A DNA stretch of 64,000 bases, taken from contig DHLF01000004.1 of assembly GCA_002405165.1 (NCBI GenBank), positions 124,952 to 188,951 on the forward strand. Reading direction: 5' to 3'. Positions within the stretch are counted from its first letter, which is position 1, and each line of letters opens with the position of its first letter. Source of the stretch: Christensenella sp. UBA4675. Its GTDB lineage: Bacteria > Bacillota > Clostridia > Christensenellales > Borkfalkiaceae. Under the pieces are notes generated by a model. That model did not search any database and was not told the DNA's origin. It saw only the letters and a list, made by a program, of their open reading frames with translations. Positions 7,796 through 16,593 of this stretch are shown here, one piece after another. Position numbers and translations under genes: made by a program.

Positions 7796-8435
7796 GTTTA
7801 ATCTCTCCTTTTTTATTTAAAAACGATACGTAATCGTATTCGTCTAAATACATTTTGGACGAAAATTTTGATTTATAACGTAACATTACCCCAAAAACAA
7901 AATCTTCTTTTATTTTAACGTAAGTACTTATCGAACTTTTTACGTCGGGATTTGTAGTTATAATAGCTTTTTCCCCGCCGTTTATTTCAGCAAATCTTTT
8001 AATTAAGTTTTCATCTACGACGTCCGTTACTTCGTAAAGAAAATATAAATTGTCAAAATTTACCCTTTTAGCACGCTCAAACCATTTTTGTTTCGCTTCC
8101 TCAAAACTATTATAGTGCATAAAATAAATTTTTACAAGTCCTTTTTCGCAACTAAGTTCTCCTACGGGATAATCAAATTCGCTTTTAATTTCTTTTAATT
8201 CTCCGTTTGTTAAAAAATCACGTAAACTTTCGCAAAACAAAACGTAATCTTCGTCTTTAAAATAAAGATTTACCGTTGGCGATAAAAACTTTAAACCTAA
8301 ATGGTTATAAATTACTCCGCCGTCGCAATTATTTGCTATTAAAGAAAAATTTTCGTTAGTAAGCCTTGACCTTAACTTTTTTCTAAAACGACTTCTCTTT
8401 CTATCTATAAAATTTTTATATAGACTTTTTAACAT
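7785..8435 (-). CDS. DUF1919-type exopolysaccharide protein
   Basis: 216 residues. After a basic N-terminus, NENFSLIANNCDGGVIYNHL and KFLSPTVNLYF are the signature of DUF1919, a family found in capsule and exopolysaccharide clusters of Gram-positive bacteria whose activity I cannot state with certainty (possibly sugar modification or transfer). Further conserved-looking blocks are YPVGEL, IYFMHYNSFEEAKQKWFERA and DNLYFLYEV. It follows capF with no gap and overlaps the next small membrane gene, so it is part of the polysaccharide operon. No signal peptide or membrane segment is evident, indicating a cytoplasmic or peripheral protein. Confidence 0.75.
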   Translation of the reverse strand: MLKSLYKNFIDRKRSRFRKKLRSRLTNENFSLIANNCDGGVIYNHLGLKFLSPTVNLYFKDEDYVLFCESLRDFLTNGELKEIKSEFDYPVGELSCEKGLVKIYFMHYNSFEEAKQKWFERAKRVNFDNLYFLYEVTDVVDENLIKRFAEINGGEKAIITTNPDVKSSISTYVKIKEDFVFGVMLRYKSKFSSKMYLDEYDYVSFLNKKGEIKHEK

Positions 8436-9566
8436 TTATACCTCTTCGTAAAAAGTATCGGGATTTAAAGGATTTAAAGGTTCGTTACACCAAATTAAAA
8501 CTTCTAAATCTTCTTCGCCTAAGTTTTCCATATTGTGCGTCATACCGGCGGGTATATCTACGCTTAAAATTTCACCGGGCTTATTTTTATATTCTAAAAT
8601 TTTATCGTCGCCGAGCTTCCTTAATCTAATTACTCCCACACCCTTTATAATGGTAAATCTTTCAACTTTCGTATTGTGCCAGTGATTCCCCTTGATTTTT
8701 CCCTTTTTTACAATATTCAGCGAAACCTGTTCTCCGCTAAAAAATTTAAAAATTTCCGTAAAAGAACCGCGTTCGTCACTATGAGTTAAAGGTTTTTTTT
8801 CTAAATCGTTTTGCGGTAAATACGATAAATACGTAGAAAATAACGCTTTTTTAAGTCCGTCTTGACAATTTGGGAAACGACTTAAATCTTTAAAGGATTT
8901 GATTATTTCGGCAAGCTCTCCAACCGTTACGGTATATACTTTTTCTACCGAACAAAAACCGTTTTCAAGTCTTGTTTCTTTTCCGAAAAACGCCCCTATA
9001 AGTTCATAAACAACGTCGTCTATGTAGTTTAATTTTAAAACGGCGCTTTGGTCGTTTACCGTAATAGGAAGATTTTGGGCAACGTTATTACAAAAAGTAG
9101 CCACTACGCTATTATAAGAAGGTCTTGCCCACTTTCCGAATAAATTTGTAAAACGGTATACGAAACATTTAACTTTATTAGTTTTAGAATATTCGAAAAC
9201 GTAATTTTCCGCTATTCGCTTACTTTTACCGTAGTCGTTATCCGTTTCCGCCCAAGTAGAAGAAGAAAGCATAACGGGCGGTTTTTTTGCTATTGATAAA
9301 AGATTTAACATTTTTAAAGTTAAATCGGAATTCCCGCTATAAAATTCGGATTTATCCTTAGGTCTGTTTACCCCCGCCAAATGATACACAAAATCGGCTT
9401 GCTTACAAAACTCCTTTAAATCTTCTTCCGAATTATTTATATCGTAAGACAAAATGTTTATATCGGTTTTTTCAAAAACTTTACTCTTTCCGTCCCTTAC
9501 GGCTTTTAAATTTTCTATTAAATTTCTTCCTAAAAAACCGTTTGCTCCCGTAACCAATACGTTCAT
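8436..9566 (-). CDS. capF: CapF/WbjC-type UDP-sugar reductase (SDR plus cupin)
   Basis: 376 residues with the two-domain arrangement of CapF: an N-terminal extended short-chain dehydrogenase (VTGANGFLGRNL at the start, YGKSKRIAENY catalytic Tyr/Lys) and a C-terminal cupin with KGNHWHNTKVERF supplying the metal histidines. CapF/WbjC makes a precursor of UDP-N-acetyl-L-fucosamine. The partner enzymes CapE and CapG are not in this window, so they must lie elsewhere or the protein acts in a related deoxysugar pathway. The WbuB-like glycosyltransferase at 20666-21874 fits an L-FucNAc-containing glycan. It overlaps the upstream GT2 gene by four bases. Confidence 0.85.
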   Translation of the reverse strand: MNVLVTGANGFLGRNLIENLKAVRDGKSKVFEKTDINILSYDINNSEEDLKEFCKQADFVYHLAGVNRPKDKSEFYSGNSDLTLKMLNLLSIAKKPPVMLSSSTWAETDNDYGKSKRIAENYVFEYSKTNKVKCFVYRFTNLFGKWARPSYNSVVATFCNNVAQNLPITVNDQSAVLKLNYIDDVVYELIGAFFGKETRLENGFCSVEKVYTVTVGELAEIIKSFKDLSRFPNCQDGLKKALFSTYLSYLPQNDLEKKPLTHSDERGSFTEIFKFFSGEQVSLNIVKKGKIKGNHWHNTKVERFTIIKGVGVIRLRKLGDDKILEYKNKPGEILSVDIPAGMTHNMENLGEEDLEVLIWCNEPLNPLNPDTFYEEV

Positions 9567-10534
9567 CGTTCATTCCTTTTTTTCGTTAAAATTTTATAAT
9601 AGATTCTCGTTAAAAACACGCTTTTTATTTTTATGATAAATTTTAAAAAGAAGTTTATCTTTATTTTTTTTACGTTTTTCTTATTTAACAAGCTTAAAGT
9701 TTCCTTAATTAAACGCTTATTTTGTTTATCTTCTTTATAAAATTTACAATAATGCCACAAAACGCCTATTAATGTTTTAGTATAGTTTTCCCAAACAATC
9801 TCGTAAGAATTATTATAGCTTGATAATTCTTTATTTAAATTTTCTTTAATAAGTTCGTTTCTTTGAATGCTAGAATCTAAAAATGTTTTATGAAATTTTG
9901 TAGAAGCGTTTGCATTTCTTGTAAAATATGTGTAAAGAGGTTCGTTTAAAACGAAAAATCCATTTACATATTTAATATATTTTAGAATAAAATCAACGTC
10001 TTCACCCATAGAAAATTTTTCATCAAAAGTAACGCCGTTTTTTTGTATAAGTTCCCTGACAAATATTTTATTCCATAATGTATTAAATAACCATTTATTT
10101 TGCAGGTAAGGTATTGCATTTATATCCAAAACGTCAAAAGCGTTTTCGGAATAAACTTTTATATCCACGTTACCGTTTAAATTGTAATTAAAACCGCAGA
10201 TTGTTAAATAATCGTCTTTACAACTAGCAAGCATTTTTTCCAAAAAAAACGGGGAAACTTCGTCGTCGCCGTCCCAAAAAACAACGTATTTGCCTTTGGC
10301 TTTTTCTAGTCCGAAATTTCTTGCGGACGATACACCTTTATTTTCTTTTGTATAAACGAAAAATCTTTCGTCGTTTTTACAAAATTCTTCTAAAATTTGC
10401 AAAGACTTATCGGTGGAAGAATCGTTTATAAATATTACTTCAAAATCTTTAAACGTTTGATTTTTTATATTGCAAAGCAGTTTATTTAAAAATTTTTCGC
10501 AATTATATATTGCTATTACTACGCTTACAGTCAT
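9563..10534 (-). CDS. Family 2 glycosyltransferase
   Basis: 323 residues. The GT-A fold domain occupies about the first 220 residues: VSVVIAIYNCEKFLNKLL, the nucleotide-binding FINDSSTD, and the metal-binding WDGDDE in place of the usual DSDD. The C-terminal 100 residues are basic and helical (Lys-rich tail, FFLKFIIKIKSVFL), which suggests peripheral membrane association. It starts four bases inside the preceding GT2 gene. It is one of six GT2 proteins in this locus. Donor and acceptor cannot be read from sequence; a role in surface-glycan repeat-unit assembly is inferred from context. Confidence 0.88.
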   Translation of the reverse strand: MTVSVVIAIYNCEKFLNKLLCNIKNQTFKDFEVIFINDSSTDKSLQILEEFCKNDERFFVYTKENKGVSSARNFGLEKAKGKYVVFWDGDDEVSPFFLEKMLASCKDDYLTICGFNYNLNGNVDIKVYSENAFDVLDINAIPYLQNKWLFNTLWNKIFVRELIQKNGVTFDEKFSMGEDVDFILKYIKYVNGFFVLNEPLYTYFTRNANASTKFHKTFLDSSIQRNELIKENLNKELSSYNNSYEIVWENYTKTLIGVLWHYCKFYKEDKQNKRLIKETLSLLNKKNVKKIKINFFLKFIIKIKSVFLTRIYYKILTKKRNER

Positions 10535-11481
10535 TTTTTAAACACCTTTTTATATATCCACGGACTTATTAAAAACGCTTTAAATCTTTTTTGAGAAGGC
10601 GTTTTTATACCTTTTACCGACTTATAGGCGTGTTTATATATATTTTTTATCCTTTTTTGAATTGCTTTTTTTCCTTTTATTTTAGGAACTTCGAAATATA
10701 AATCTATTGTGCGATAAGCAAAAAACAAAGCGCAGTCGGTATAAAGGTTTGGATAGTATTGCTTAAAATATTCTACCCTATCCTTTAAGGCAAGCAAATA
10801 GTCAGGACGCCTTGTATTGTATTTTACTCCCGTTATAGAACACGGATTTTCTCTATAAAAATAAAGCTCTTCTTTTAATAAAACGAATTTATTTATTTGT
10901 CCGTAGAACCTGTGGCAAATATATTCGTCTTCGTGAATAACGCCTTCCGTAAATCTTAAAGAAGAAAATAATTCCGATTTATATAATTTTCCCCAAGACG
11001 TAACGAAATAATTTTCGGAACGTTTAAAAGTATTAGCGAGCATACTCTCTTTTGAAAATTCTTCTATATCGCTTTCGTCGCTAGTTGAATTTATAATAAG
11101 TTCGTTTTCGGTTTTAAATCTTTTATTTAAACAAGAAACTATTTCCGCCGAAGTTAGCTCGCTTAAAGTCAAAAGTTTTTCTAAACAGGTTTTATCTATA
11201 AAGTCATCGGAATCTAAAAAGAAAACGTAATCTCCGCTTTTTTTATCTAGCCCGTAATTTCTTGCCGACGATAGTCCGCCGTTAGATTTATGGTAAACTT
11301 TAATTCTTTCGTCTTTTTTAGCTAGATTTTCGCAAAATTCTCCGCTACTATCCGTAGAACCGTCGTCAACTAAAATAATTTCTAAATTTTTATAGGTTTG
11401 ATTTATAACCGAATTAACGCTACTAGTCAAATATTTTTCTACGTTATATACGGGAATAATAACGCTTATTTTTTGCGACAT
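10531..11481 (-). CDS. Family 2 glycosyltransferase
   Basis: 316 residues. ISVIIPVYNVEKYLTSS opens the GT-A domain, with SVINQTYKNLEIILVDDGSTD for nucleotide binding and FLDSDDF for metal binding; GGLSSARNYGL lies between them. A HEDEYICHRF block is the likely acidic catalytic-base region. The C-terminus is basic. The first 110 bp are nearly repeated at the start of the next two genes upstream (11466-12425 and 12418-13425), indicating tandem duplication within the locus. It overlaps neighbours at both ends (16 and 4 bases). Sugar specificity unknown. Confidence 0.9.
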   Translation of the reverse strand: MSQKISVIIPVYNVEKYLTSSVNSVINQTYKNLEIILVDDGSTDSSGEFCENLAKKDERIKVYHKSNGGLSSARNYGLDKKSGDYVFFLDSDDFIDKTCLEKLLTLSELTSAEIVSCLNKRFKTENELIINSTSDESDIEEFSKESMLANTFKRSENYFVTSWGKLYKSELFSSLRFTEGVIHEDEYICHRFYGQINKFVLLKEELYFYRENPCSITGVKYNTRRPDYLLALKDRVEYFKQYYPNLYTDCALFFAYRTIDLYFEVPKIKGKKAIQKRIKNIYKHAYKSVKGIKTPSQKRFKAFLISPWIYKKVFKK

Positions 11482-12425
11482 TTTATTCTCCTATTAGTTT
11501 CCGTTATTACTCTATAAACCCAAGGACAAATTTTAAAAAGCTTTAACCTGAATTTATCCTTTTTATTAAAAGAAGTATTTTTGGAATTATAATACTCTTT
11601 ATATTTTCTCTTTAAATCTTTTGACTGCTTTTTATAACCAGCTTTTTTACATTCGAAATATAAAAATATAATTTTATAAAGTATAGCTTTACAATTCAAA
11701 TCTAAAAAATCGTTAAAGTCGTGTTTTTTTAAAAAATCGTTTCTATATTCTAACGATTCTAAACCCGACAACTTATCTAACGTAAATTTCCCGTTGATTA
11801 AACTACTTTCATTTCGTCTATAAAAATATAACGTATCCATGCAGTACACAATTTTACTAAGCAAACTTATTTCGTTTACAAACGCTTCGTCTTCTCCGAC
11901 GGTAAAATTTTGAAATTTATAATTCTTAAATAACTCCGCTAAATATAATTTTCCCCATAAAACCGAAAATTCTTTTTGCCCGTTTAAAATTCTTTTCATA
12001 AATTCTTTACCGTCAAAAATTTCGCAATCGGTATTTTTATAAGACAAGGGAAGACTGTTTTCAAAATCCAAATAAGAACAAACGCTTATCTTGGCGGAGC
12101 TTTTTTCTAAATTTTCTTTTAGTATTTTAATGTAATCGCAATCTACAACGTCGTCCGAATCTACAAACGAAAAATACTTTCCGCTCATTTCACGCAAGCC
12201 GAAAGTTCTTGTAGACGCAACACCGCCGTTTTCCTTATGAAAAACCTTTATTCTTTGGTCTTTTAAAGCGTATTCGTCGCAAATGGCTCCGCTATTGTCT
12301 TGCGAACCGTCGTCGATTAAAATAATTTCTAAGTCTTTATAAGTTTGATTTATAACTGAATCTAAACATTCTCTTAAAAACTTTTCAACGTTGTAAACGG
12401 GAATAATTACCGAAATTTTATCCAT
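11466..12425 (-). CDS. Family 2 glycosyltransferase
   Basis: 319 residues. ISVIIPVYNVEKFLREC, ILIDDGSQD and FVDSDDV are the GT-A landmarks, with GGVASTRTFGL between and VGEDEAFVNEI as the probable catalytic acidic motif. Basic tail ending in RRIKCRKK. It is close in sequence to the GT2 at 10531-11481, especially over the first 60 residues, and the two probably arose by tandem duplication followed by divergence of the acceptor half. It overlaps the upstream gene by eight bases. Predicted cytoplasmic, membrane-peripheral sugar transferase in surface polysaccharide assembly. Confidence 0.9.
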   Translation of the reverse strand: MDKISVIIPVYNVEKFLRECLDSVINQTYKDLEIILIDDGSQDNSGAICDEYALKDQRIKVFHKENGGVASTRTFGLREMSGKYFSFVDSDDVVDCDYIKILKENLEKSSAKISVCSYLDFENSLPLSYKNTDCEIFDGKEFMKRILNGQKEFSVLWGKLYLAELFKNYKFQNFTVGEDEAFVNEISLLSKIVYCMDTLYFYRRNESSLINGKFTLDKLSGLESLEYRNDFLKKHDFNDFLDLNCKAILYKIIFLYFECKKAGYKKQSKDLKRKYKEYYNSKNTSFNKKDKFRLKLFKICPWVYRVITETNRRIKCRKK

Positions 12426-13425
12426 TTAATCTTTTTTTCTCTCTTTTTTTTGCTATAAACTTTCTTAAAGTGCAATTATAAACGGTAAGAATAGGTCTAA
12501 AATGTAAAAAAGCGTATACTTTTTTCTTTTGAAAATTGTCGTACGGATATTTTATTGCGTCTTGCAACACCTTTTTAGAAATAAGTTTATTAGCCTTTTT
12601 TCTATCCTTTTTATCTAAACGGAAATAAACGTTTGTTAAAGCGAACACCAAAGAAGACACCGCTTTTTTTGCTATCGGTTTAATATCTTCCGTAAGAGTT
12701 TCTATAAACTCGTCCATCAACTCTACGTTTTTTAAAATATCCGTAATTTTTTTTAGTTTTGGTTTAGAAGAAGTCGTTGTACCGCTATGCAAACGCGCAT
12801 TCGTTAAATAAATATCCGTTTGCATTACTTTGGCGTTGTAATCAGATAAATACAACTGTAAAGCGTATAAATTATCTTCGTATTGTATTCCTTCAAAGTA
12901 TTTAATACCTATATTAGTTAAAAATTGCCTTTTAATTATTCCGTTCCAAAGTAGGCAATTATACCCTGCCTTTATTAGCTCGCAAAAATATTTTTTGGAC
13001 GAAATAACTTTATTTATAGATTCGGTTTTAGGCAAAGTTAAAAAACTCTTTTCTTCCCCTTCTACAAAGGAATTCCACCCGCACCTAATATAATCTAAAT
13101 CGTTTTGTTTACATAAATCGTACAAGTTATTTAGCGTGTCGGGACACAAATAATCGTCGCTGTCCAAAAGCAATAAATACTCGCCCGTAGCGTTTTCAAT
13201 CCCCTTGTTTCTCGCCGTTGACTGACCGCAATTTTCTTGCGAAAACACTTTTATAAAAGGATATTTTTCTTTATAACTTTCAGCTACGCTAAGGGTATTA
13301 TCGGTTGAACCGTCGTTTACGATAATTATTTCACATTCGATATTTTGATTGATTATAGATTCTATACACTGACCTAAATACTTTTCAACGTTGTACGCAG
13401 GAAGTACTGCCGAAATTTTAACCAT
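12418..13425 (-). CDS. Family 2 glycosyltransferase
   Basis: 335 residues. ISAVLPAYNVEKYLGQC, IIIVNDGSTD and LLLDSDDYL are intact GT-A motifs; QSTARNKGIENATG separates them, and QYEDNLYALQLYL is the likely catalytic acidic block. The tail ends in AKKREKKRLNG. It overlaps the GT2 gene upstream by eight bases and the one downstream by eight bases. As for the other GT2 proteins of the array, substrate cannot be assigned. Its second half, with TDIYLTNARLHSGTTTS, resembles that of the GT2 at 13418-14398 (TDIYFYVYVKRDTG), suggesting these two are a closer pair. Confidence 0.9.
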   Translation of the reverse strand: MVKISAVLPAYNVEKYLGQCIESIINQNIECEIIIVNDGSTDNTLSVAESYKEKYPFIKVFSQENCGQSTARNKGIENATGEYLLLLDSDDYLCPDTLNNLYDLCKQNDLDYIRCGWNSFVEGEEKSFLTLPKTESINKVISSKKYFCELIKAGYNCLLWNGIIKRQFLTNIGIKYFEGIQYEDNLYALQLYLSDYNAKVMQTDIYLTNARLHSGTTTSSKPKLKKITDILKNVELMDEFIETLTEDIKPIAKKAVSSLVFALTNVYFRLDKKDRKKANKLISKKVLQDAIKYPYDNFQKKKVYAFLHFRPILTVYNCTLRKFIAKKREKKRLNG

Positions 13426-14398
13426 TTTTCACCTTATCGTAGTGTTTGTCTAAAATAATTCTGCAAAAATTAAACAAAAATATTTTTTTTGCAATATATT
13501 TAGAATACGCGTTAAACATAAGTTTTACCCTTGTAGAAAATTTTACTAGTTTTACGCATTTTTTTCTTTCGCTTTTATCGACTCTTCCGTATATAGAAGT
13601 AAGCTGATAAAAACTTGCGCTAACGTATTTTAACACGTATTTTTTTAGCGGATTTTTTAAACTGAATTTTTTTATTAAATTTAACTCGCTTTCAACGATT
13701 TTTGCTACGTCTTGCGCCTTTTTATAAGTTAAATTGTTAGTGCAACCCGTATCTCTTTTTACGTAAACGTAAAAGTATATGTCCGTTTGCATAAATTTTC
13801 CGTTATTCAAAAGACAATTTAAGAAAAACAGTTGGTCTTCTTCGTACGAAATCCCAACAGGAAAAAGCGAATTTGTTTTAACCAAATACTCTTTTTTATA
13901 TAGTCCTAACCACGGAACAACTTCGTTAAAACGATATATAGCCGAACTTTTTAAAAATTCTTGCCCCGATATTACTTGATTTATTTTAGGAAAAGAAGGC
14001 GGATTATGCTCAATAAATTCGCCTTTTTCTTCGTTAAATATTCTATAAGCACCCCTTATTACGTCTAAATTATACTGCTTACATAAATTATAAAATTTTT
14101 CTACTATAAATTCGCTTTCGTAATAATCGTCGGCGTCTAAAAAACAAACGTATTCTCCTTGAGCTTCTGTTAATCCTACGTTTCTTGCGTTGGAAACACC
14201 CTTATTTTCGGTTACTATTACCTTTACTTTTTCGTCTTGCTTTGCCAAGTTTAAAGCTATTTCTTCCGTTTTATCGGTTGCTCCGTCTACTACGATTATT
14301 ATCTCTTTGTCGTCAATAGTTTGTTTTAGCGCGCTTTCTACCGAACGACTTAAATATTTTTCTACGTTATACGACGGAATTATTATTGACAGCTTTAT
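13418..14398 (-). CDS. Family 2 glycosyltransferase with probable AUA start
   Basis: The first ATG/GTG/TTG in this frame is a TTG at 14248, but starting there would remove the donor-binding half. The open frame continues upstream and encodes KLSIIIPSYNVEKYLSRS and IIIVVDGATDKTEE, an intact GT2 N-terminus. No standard start exists upstream before the in-frame stop; ATA at 14398-14396 lies eight bases after a perfect GGAGGT (14412-14407), exactly where the initiator of the homologues falls. I therefore propose a 326-residue protein starting at AUA. LDADDYY is the metal motif and SYEEDQLFFLNCLL the catalytic block. The start region overlaps the end of the polymerase gene by 32 bases. Alternatives: a very recent ATG-to-ATA mutation, or a sequencing error. 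Confidence 0.75.
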   Translation of the reverse strand: MKLSIIIPSYNVEKYLSRSVESALKQTIDDKEIIIVVDGATDKTEEIALNLAKQDEKVKVIVTENKGVSNARNVGLTEAQGEYVCFLDADDYYESEFIVEKFYNLCKQYNLDVIRGAYRIFNEEKGEFIEHNPPSFPKINQVISGQEFLKSSAIYRFNEVVPWLGLYKKEYLVKTNSLFPVGISYEEDQLFFLNCLLNNGKFMQTDIYFYVYVKRDTGCTNNLTYKKAQDVAKIVESELNLIKKFSLKNPLKKYVLKYVSASFYQLTSIYGRVDKSERKKCVKLVKFSTRVKLMFNAYSKYIAKKIFLFNFCRIILDKHYDKVKNG

Positions 14399-15578
14399 TG
14401 TAAGTTACCTCCGATTTAGTATTTCTATGCCCTATATAATAACCAAAGATTAGCCACAATAAATAGCATTTAACGCCCGGACCGAACGGACAAAGCGCTT
14501 CTCCTAATCCGCCAACGAGCATAACTATGGTTATTATAAATAAATTTAATCTTAAATTATCGTCATTTTTTTCTTTTCTGTCTTTAATGATAAAATATAA
14601 AGGAGAAAGGACAAACGAAAAAGCAAATATACTGCCGAGTATTCCGAAAACACCCAAAGTGTAATAATAAAAGTTTTCTAAAATATCGCCGGGGGTTCCC
14701 GCCCCTAAAAACCAAATATTTTTAAAGTTTTCATACAACCATTTAAAACCATCCGTTCTTCCGGAAGTAATAGTATTTAAATTTTCTTCGTTTAAATCTT
14801 TATTTTTTAAGAAAATCTTTTTTATCGCTATATCGTAAAAATTAGTTTTATACATCAATAAATAATAAACGATAGCCAATAAAATAATATAAATAATTTT
14901 ACTTTTTAAATTTTTAGTGCCTATAAACACTTTTGCCACTATCGCTAAAAGACAACATACCATTGCAGTTCTGCTTTTAATTAGTATTATTAAAAAGGCA
15001 AAAAAAGCAATAAAAACGTATTTTGTTTTTTTCAAAATATAATCGTTATATAAAGCTAAAACCAAGCCCGAAAGTATTATTGTAGACGATGAATTTTTAC
15101 CGCCTTCCAGTTTTACGGTTTGCGCGTCGCTGAAAGCAACGCCTTTAAATATAACGAAATATATATACGCCGAAAAAATTATTACGCTAATAACGTACGC
15201 ATATAGTATTTTTTTAAAATCTTCTTTATATAAATTCAACCCCAACAAAATGCCGAGCAATAATATATAAGAAGAAATAAGCATGCTGTAAACGTAATTA
15301 AATCTGTAATTTATGCCGAAAATTTTTCCTAAAACGTAAACAGACACCAAACATGCGGGCAAAATGAATATTTTTAAATCCGAATAATAAACTTTACAAG
15401 TATATATAAACAAATAACAAGCCACAATTATCCAAGGGGCGTAAGTTAATACGTTTTTAATTAAAGGAATTGCAACAATATCGGGCAACTGCGAAAAAAC
15501 AGAACATGCGCCCGCTATTATTACCAAAACGTATAACGTTATATAATAAACGTCTTTTCTTCTTTCTTCCTTGTTCAA
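14367..15578 (-). CDS. O-antigen ligase/polymerase-like membrane protein (Wzy-like)
   Basis: 403 residues, with about ten to twelve membrane segments throughout and a longer loop around residues 260-300 (LKNKDLNEENLNTITSGRTD, GFKWLYENF) that resembles the periplasmic substrate loop of the O-antigen ligase/Wzy family; SGRTDG followed by a conserved-looking FLGAGTPGD is typical. It should polymerise or ligate lipid-linked glycan units at the outer face of the membrane. It is the only candidate polymerase in the locus. No Wzx flippase is seen nearby. The final 30 bases overlap the following GT2 gene. Confidence 0.8.
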   Translation of the reverse strand: MNKEERRKDVYYITLYVLVIIAGACSVFSQLPDIVAIPLIKNVLTYAPWIIVACYLFIYTCKVYYSDLKIFILPACLVSVYVLGKIFGINYRFNYVYSMLISSYILLLGILLGLNLYKEDFKKILYAYVISVIIFSAYIYFVIFKGVAFSDAQTVKLEGGKNSSSTIILSGLVLALYNDYILKKTKYVFIAFFAFLIILIKSRTAMVCCLLAIVAKVFIGTKNLKSKIIYIILLAIVYYLLMYKTNFYDIAIKKIFLKNKDLNEENLNTITSGRTDGFKWLYENFKNIWFLGAGTPGDILENFYYYTLGVFGILGSIFAFSFVLSPLYFIIKDRKEKNDDNLRLNLFIITIVMLVGGLGEALCPFGPGVKCYLLWLIFGYYIGHRNTKSEVTYNKAVNNNSVV

Positions 15579-15579
15579 C

Positions 15580-16593
15580 TTATTTTCTCCTAATTTTTTT
15601 GTAAAGCTTGGTCATATTGTTTCTAATAAAAAACATAAACGAAAAATTTATATACGCAAGTACCGTAGTTTTAGTTAAAACGTGAAATTTTAAAAGCTTT
15701 TTGTAAAAACCTTGAACTTTTACTTTTTTAAAATATTTTTTGCTTTCTTTATTTTTTATTATTTTTTTTAATTCTTTAAATTTTTCTTTTTTCTTTAATC
15801 CGTTATTTTTTCTAAAAATATTAGGTATTTTAGAAAATTCGTACCCAACATATTTTAAGGCAAACAGTTTATCCGCTTCTTCACCAACAAAGCCTATCTC
15901 TTTATATAAATATAACCTTGCCTTATTTGCTTCTTTTATATTATCGGCTAAATTATAATTAAATTTATTTGCAAGAGTTACATCACCTTTTCTATTATAA
16001 AAATATAGGCAATCTTTAATTAAAGCTACGTCTTTAACCAACTTAAAAGCTTGACAATTAAATATTATATCTTCGCAAGGCATAAAATTTTGAAATTTTA
16101 ATTGATTAAATATTTCCCTTTTATACGCTTTATTCCATACAACGTTAAAAGCTCCGCAACTTTCTAAGATTTCTACCGCTTGTACAACGTCGTATATTTT
16201 ACTTTCCGATACAAACGTACGTTTATCAACAGTATTTGAAAAAACTATTTCATACCCAAACACTATTAGATTTGCTCCGTAAAAATCGTTTACTTTTTCA
16301 AGCAAAGAACGCTCCCACTCGTCATCAGAATCTAAAAAAAGCAAATATTCTCCAACGCTTTTAAGTACTCCTGTATTTCTTGCATAAGACAAACCGCCGT
16401 TTTCAACGTGAAAAACTTTTACGTTGTCAAATTTTTTTGCATACTCGTCGCTAAACGCTCCGCCTTTATCGGTTGAACCGTCGTCAACGATTATAAGCTC
16501 AAAGTCTTTATACGTTTGATTTATTACGCTTTCTATACAAGCTTTAATTGTGCTTTCAGCGTTATATAGGGGGACTATTACGCTATATCTCAT
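15580..16593 (-). CDS. Family 2 glycosyltransferase
   Basis: 337 residues. YSVIVPLYNAESTIKAC, LIIVDDGSTD and LFLDSDDEW are the GT-A motifs; GGLSYARNTGVLKS links them and PCEDIIFNCQAF is the likely catalytic acidic block. The C-terminal 120 residues are strongly basic (many Lys runs), probably for membrane contact. One base separates it from the Wzy-like gene and it overlaps the LicD gene by 11 bases. Sequence is further from the 10.5-13.4 kb GT2 group than those are from each other. Specificity unknown. Confidence 0.9.
   Translation of the reverse strand: MRYSVIVPLYNAESTIKACIESVINQTYKDFELIIVDDGSTDKGGAFSDEYAKKFDNVKVFHVENGGLSYARNTGVLKSVGEYLLFLDSDDEWERSLLEKVNDFYGANLIVFGYEIVFSNTVDKRTFVSESKIYDVVQAVEILESCGAFNVVWNKAYKREIFNQLKFQNFMPCEDIIFNCQAFKLVKDVALIKDCLYFYNRKGDVTLANKFNYNLADNIKEANKARLYLYKEIGFVGEEADKLFALKYVGYEFSKIPNIFRKNNGLKKKEKFKELKKIIKNKESKKYFKKVKVQGFYKKLLKFHVLTKTTVLAYINFSFMFFIRNNMTKLYKKIRRK

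Noticed and set aside
13418..14248. GT2 gene truncated at its N-terminus
   Set aside because: The missing N-terminal half is encoded in the same frame immediately upstream; only the start codon is non-standard.
9563..16593. Insertion sequence or integrase remnants among the glycosyltransferase genes
   Set aside because: No transposase-like protein, terminal inverted repeats or target duplications could be identified.
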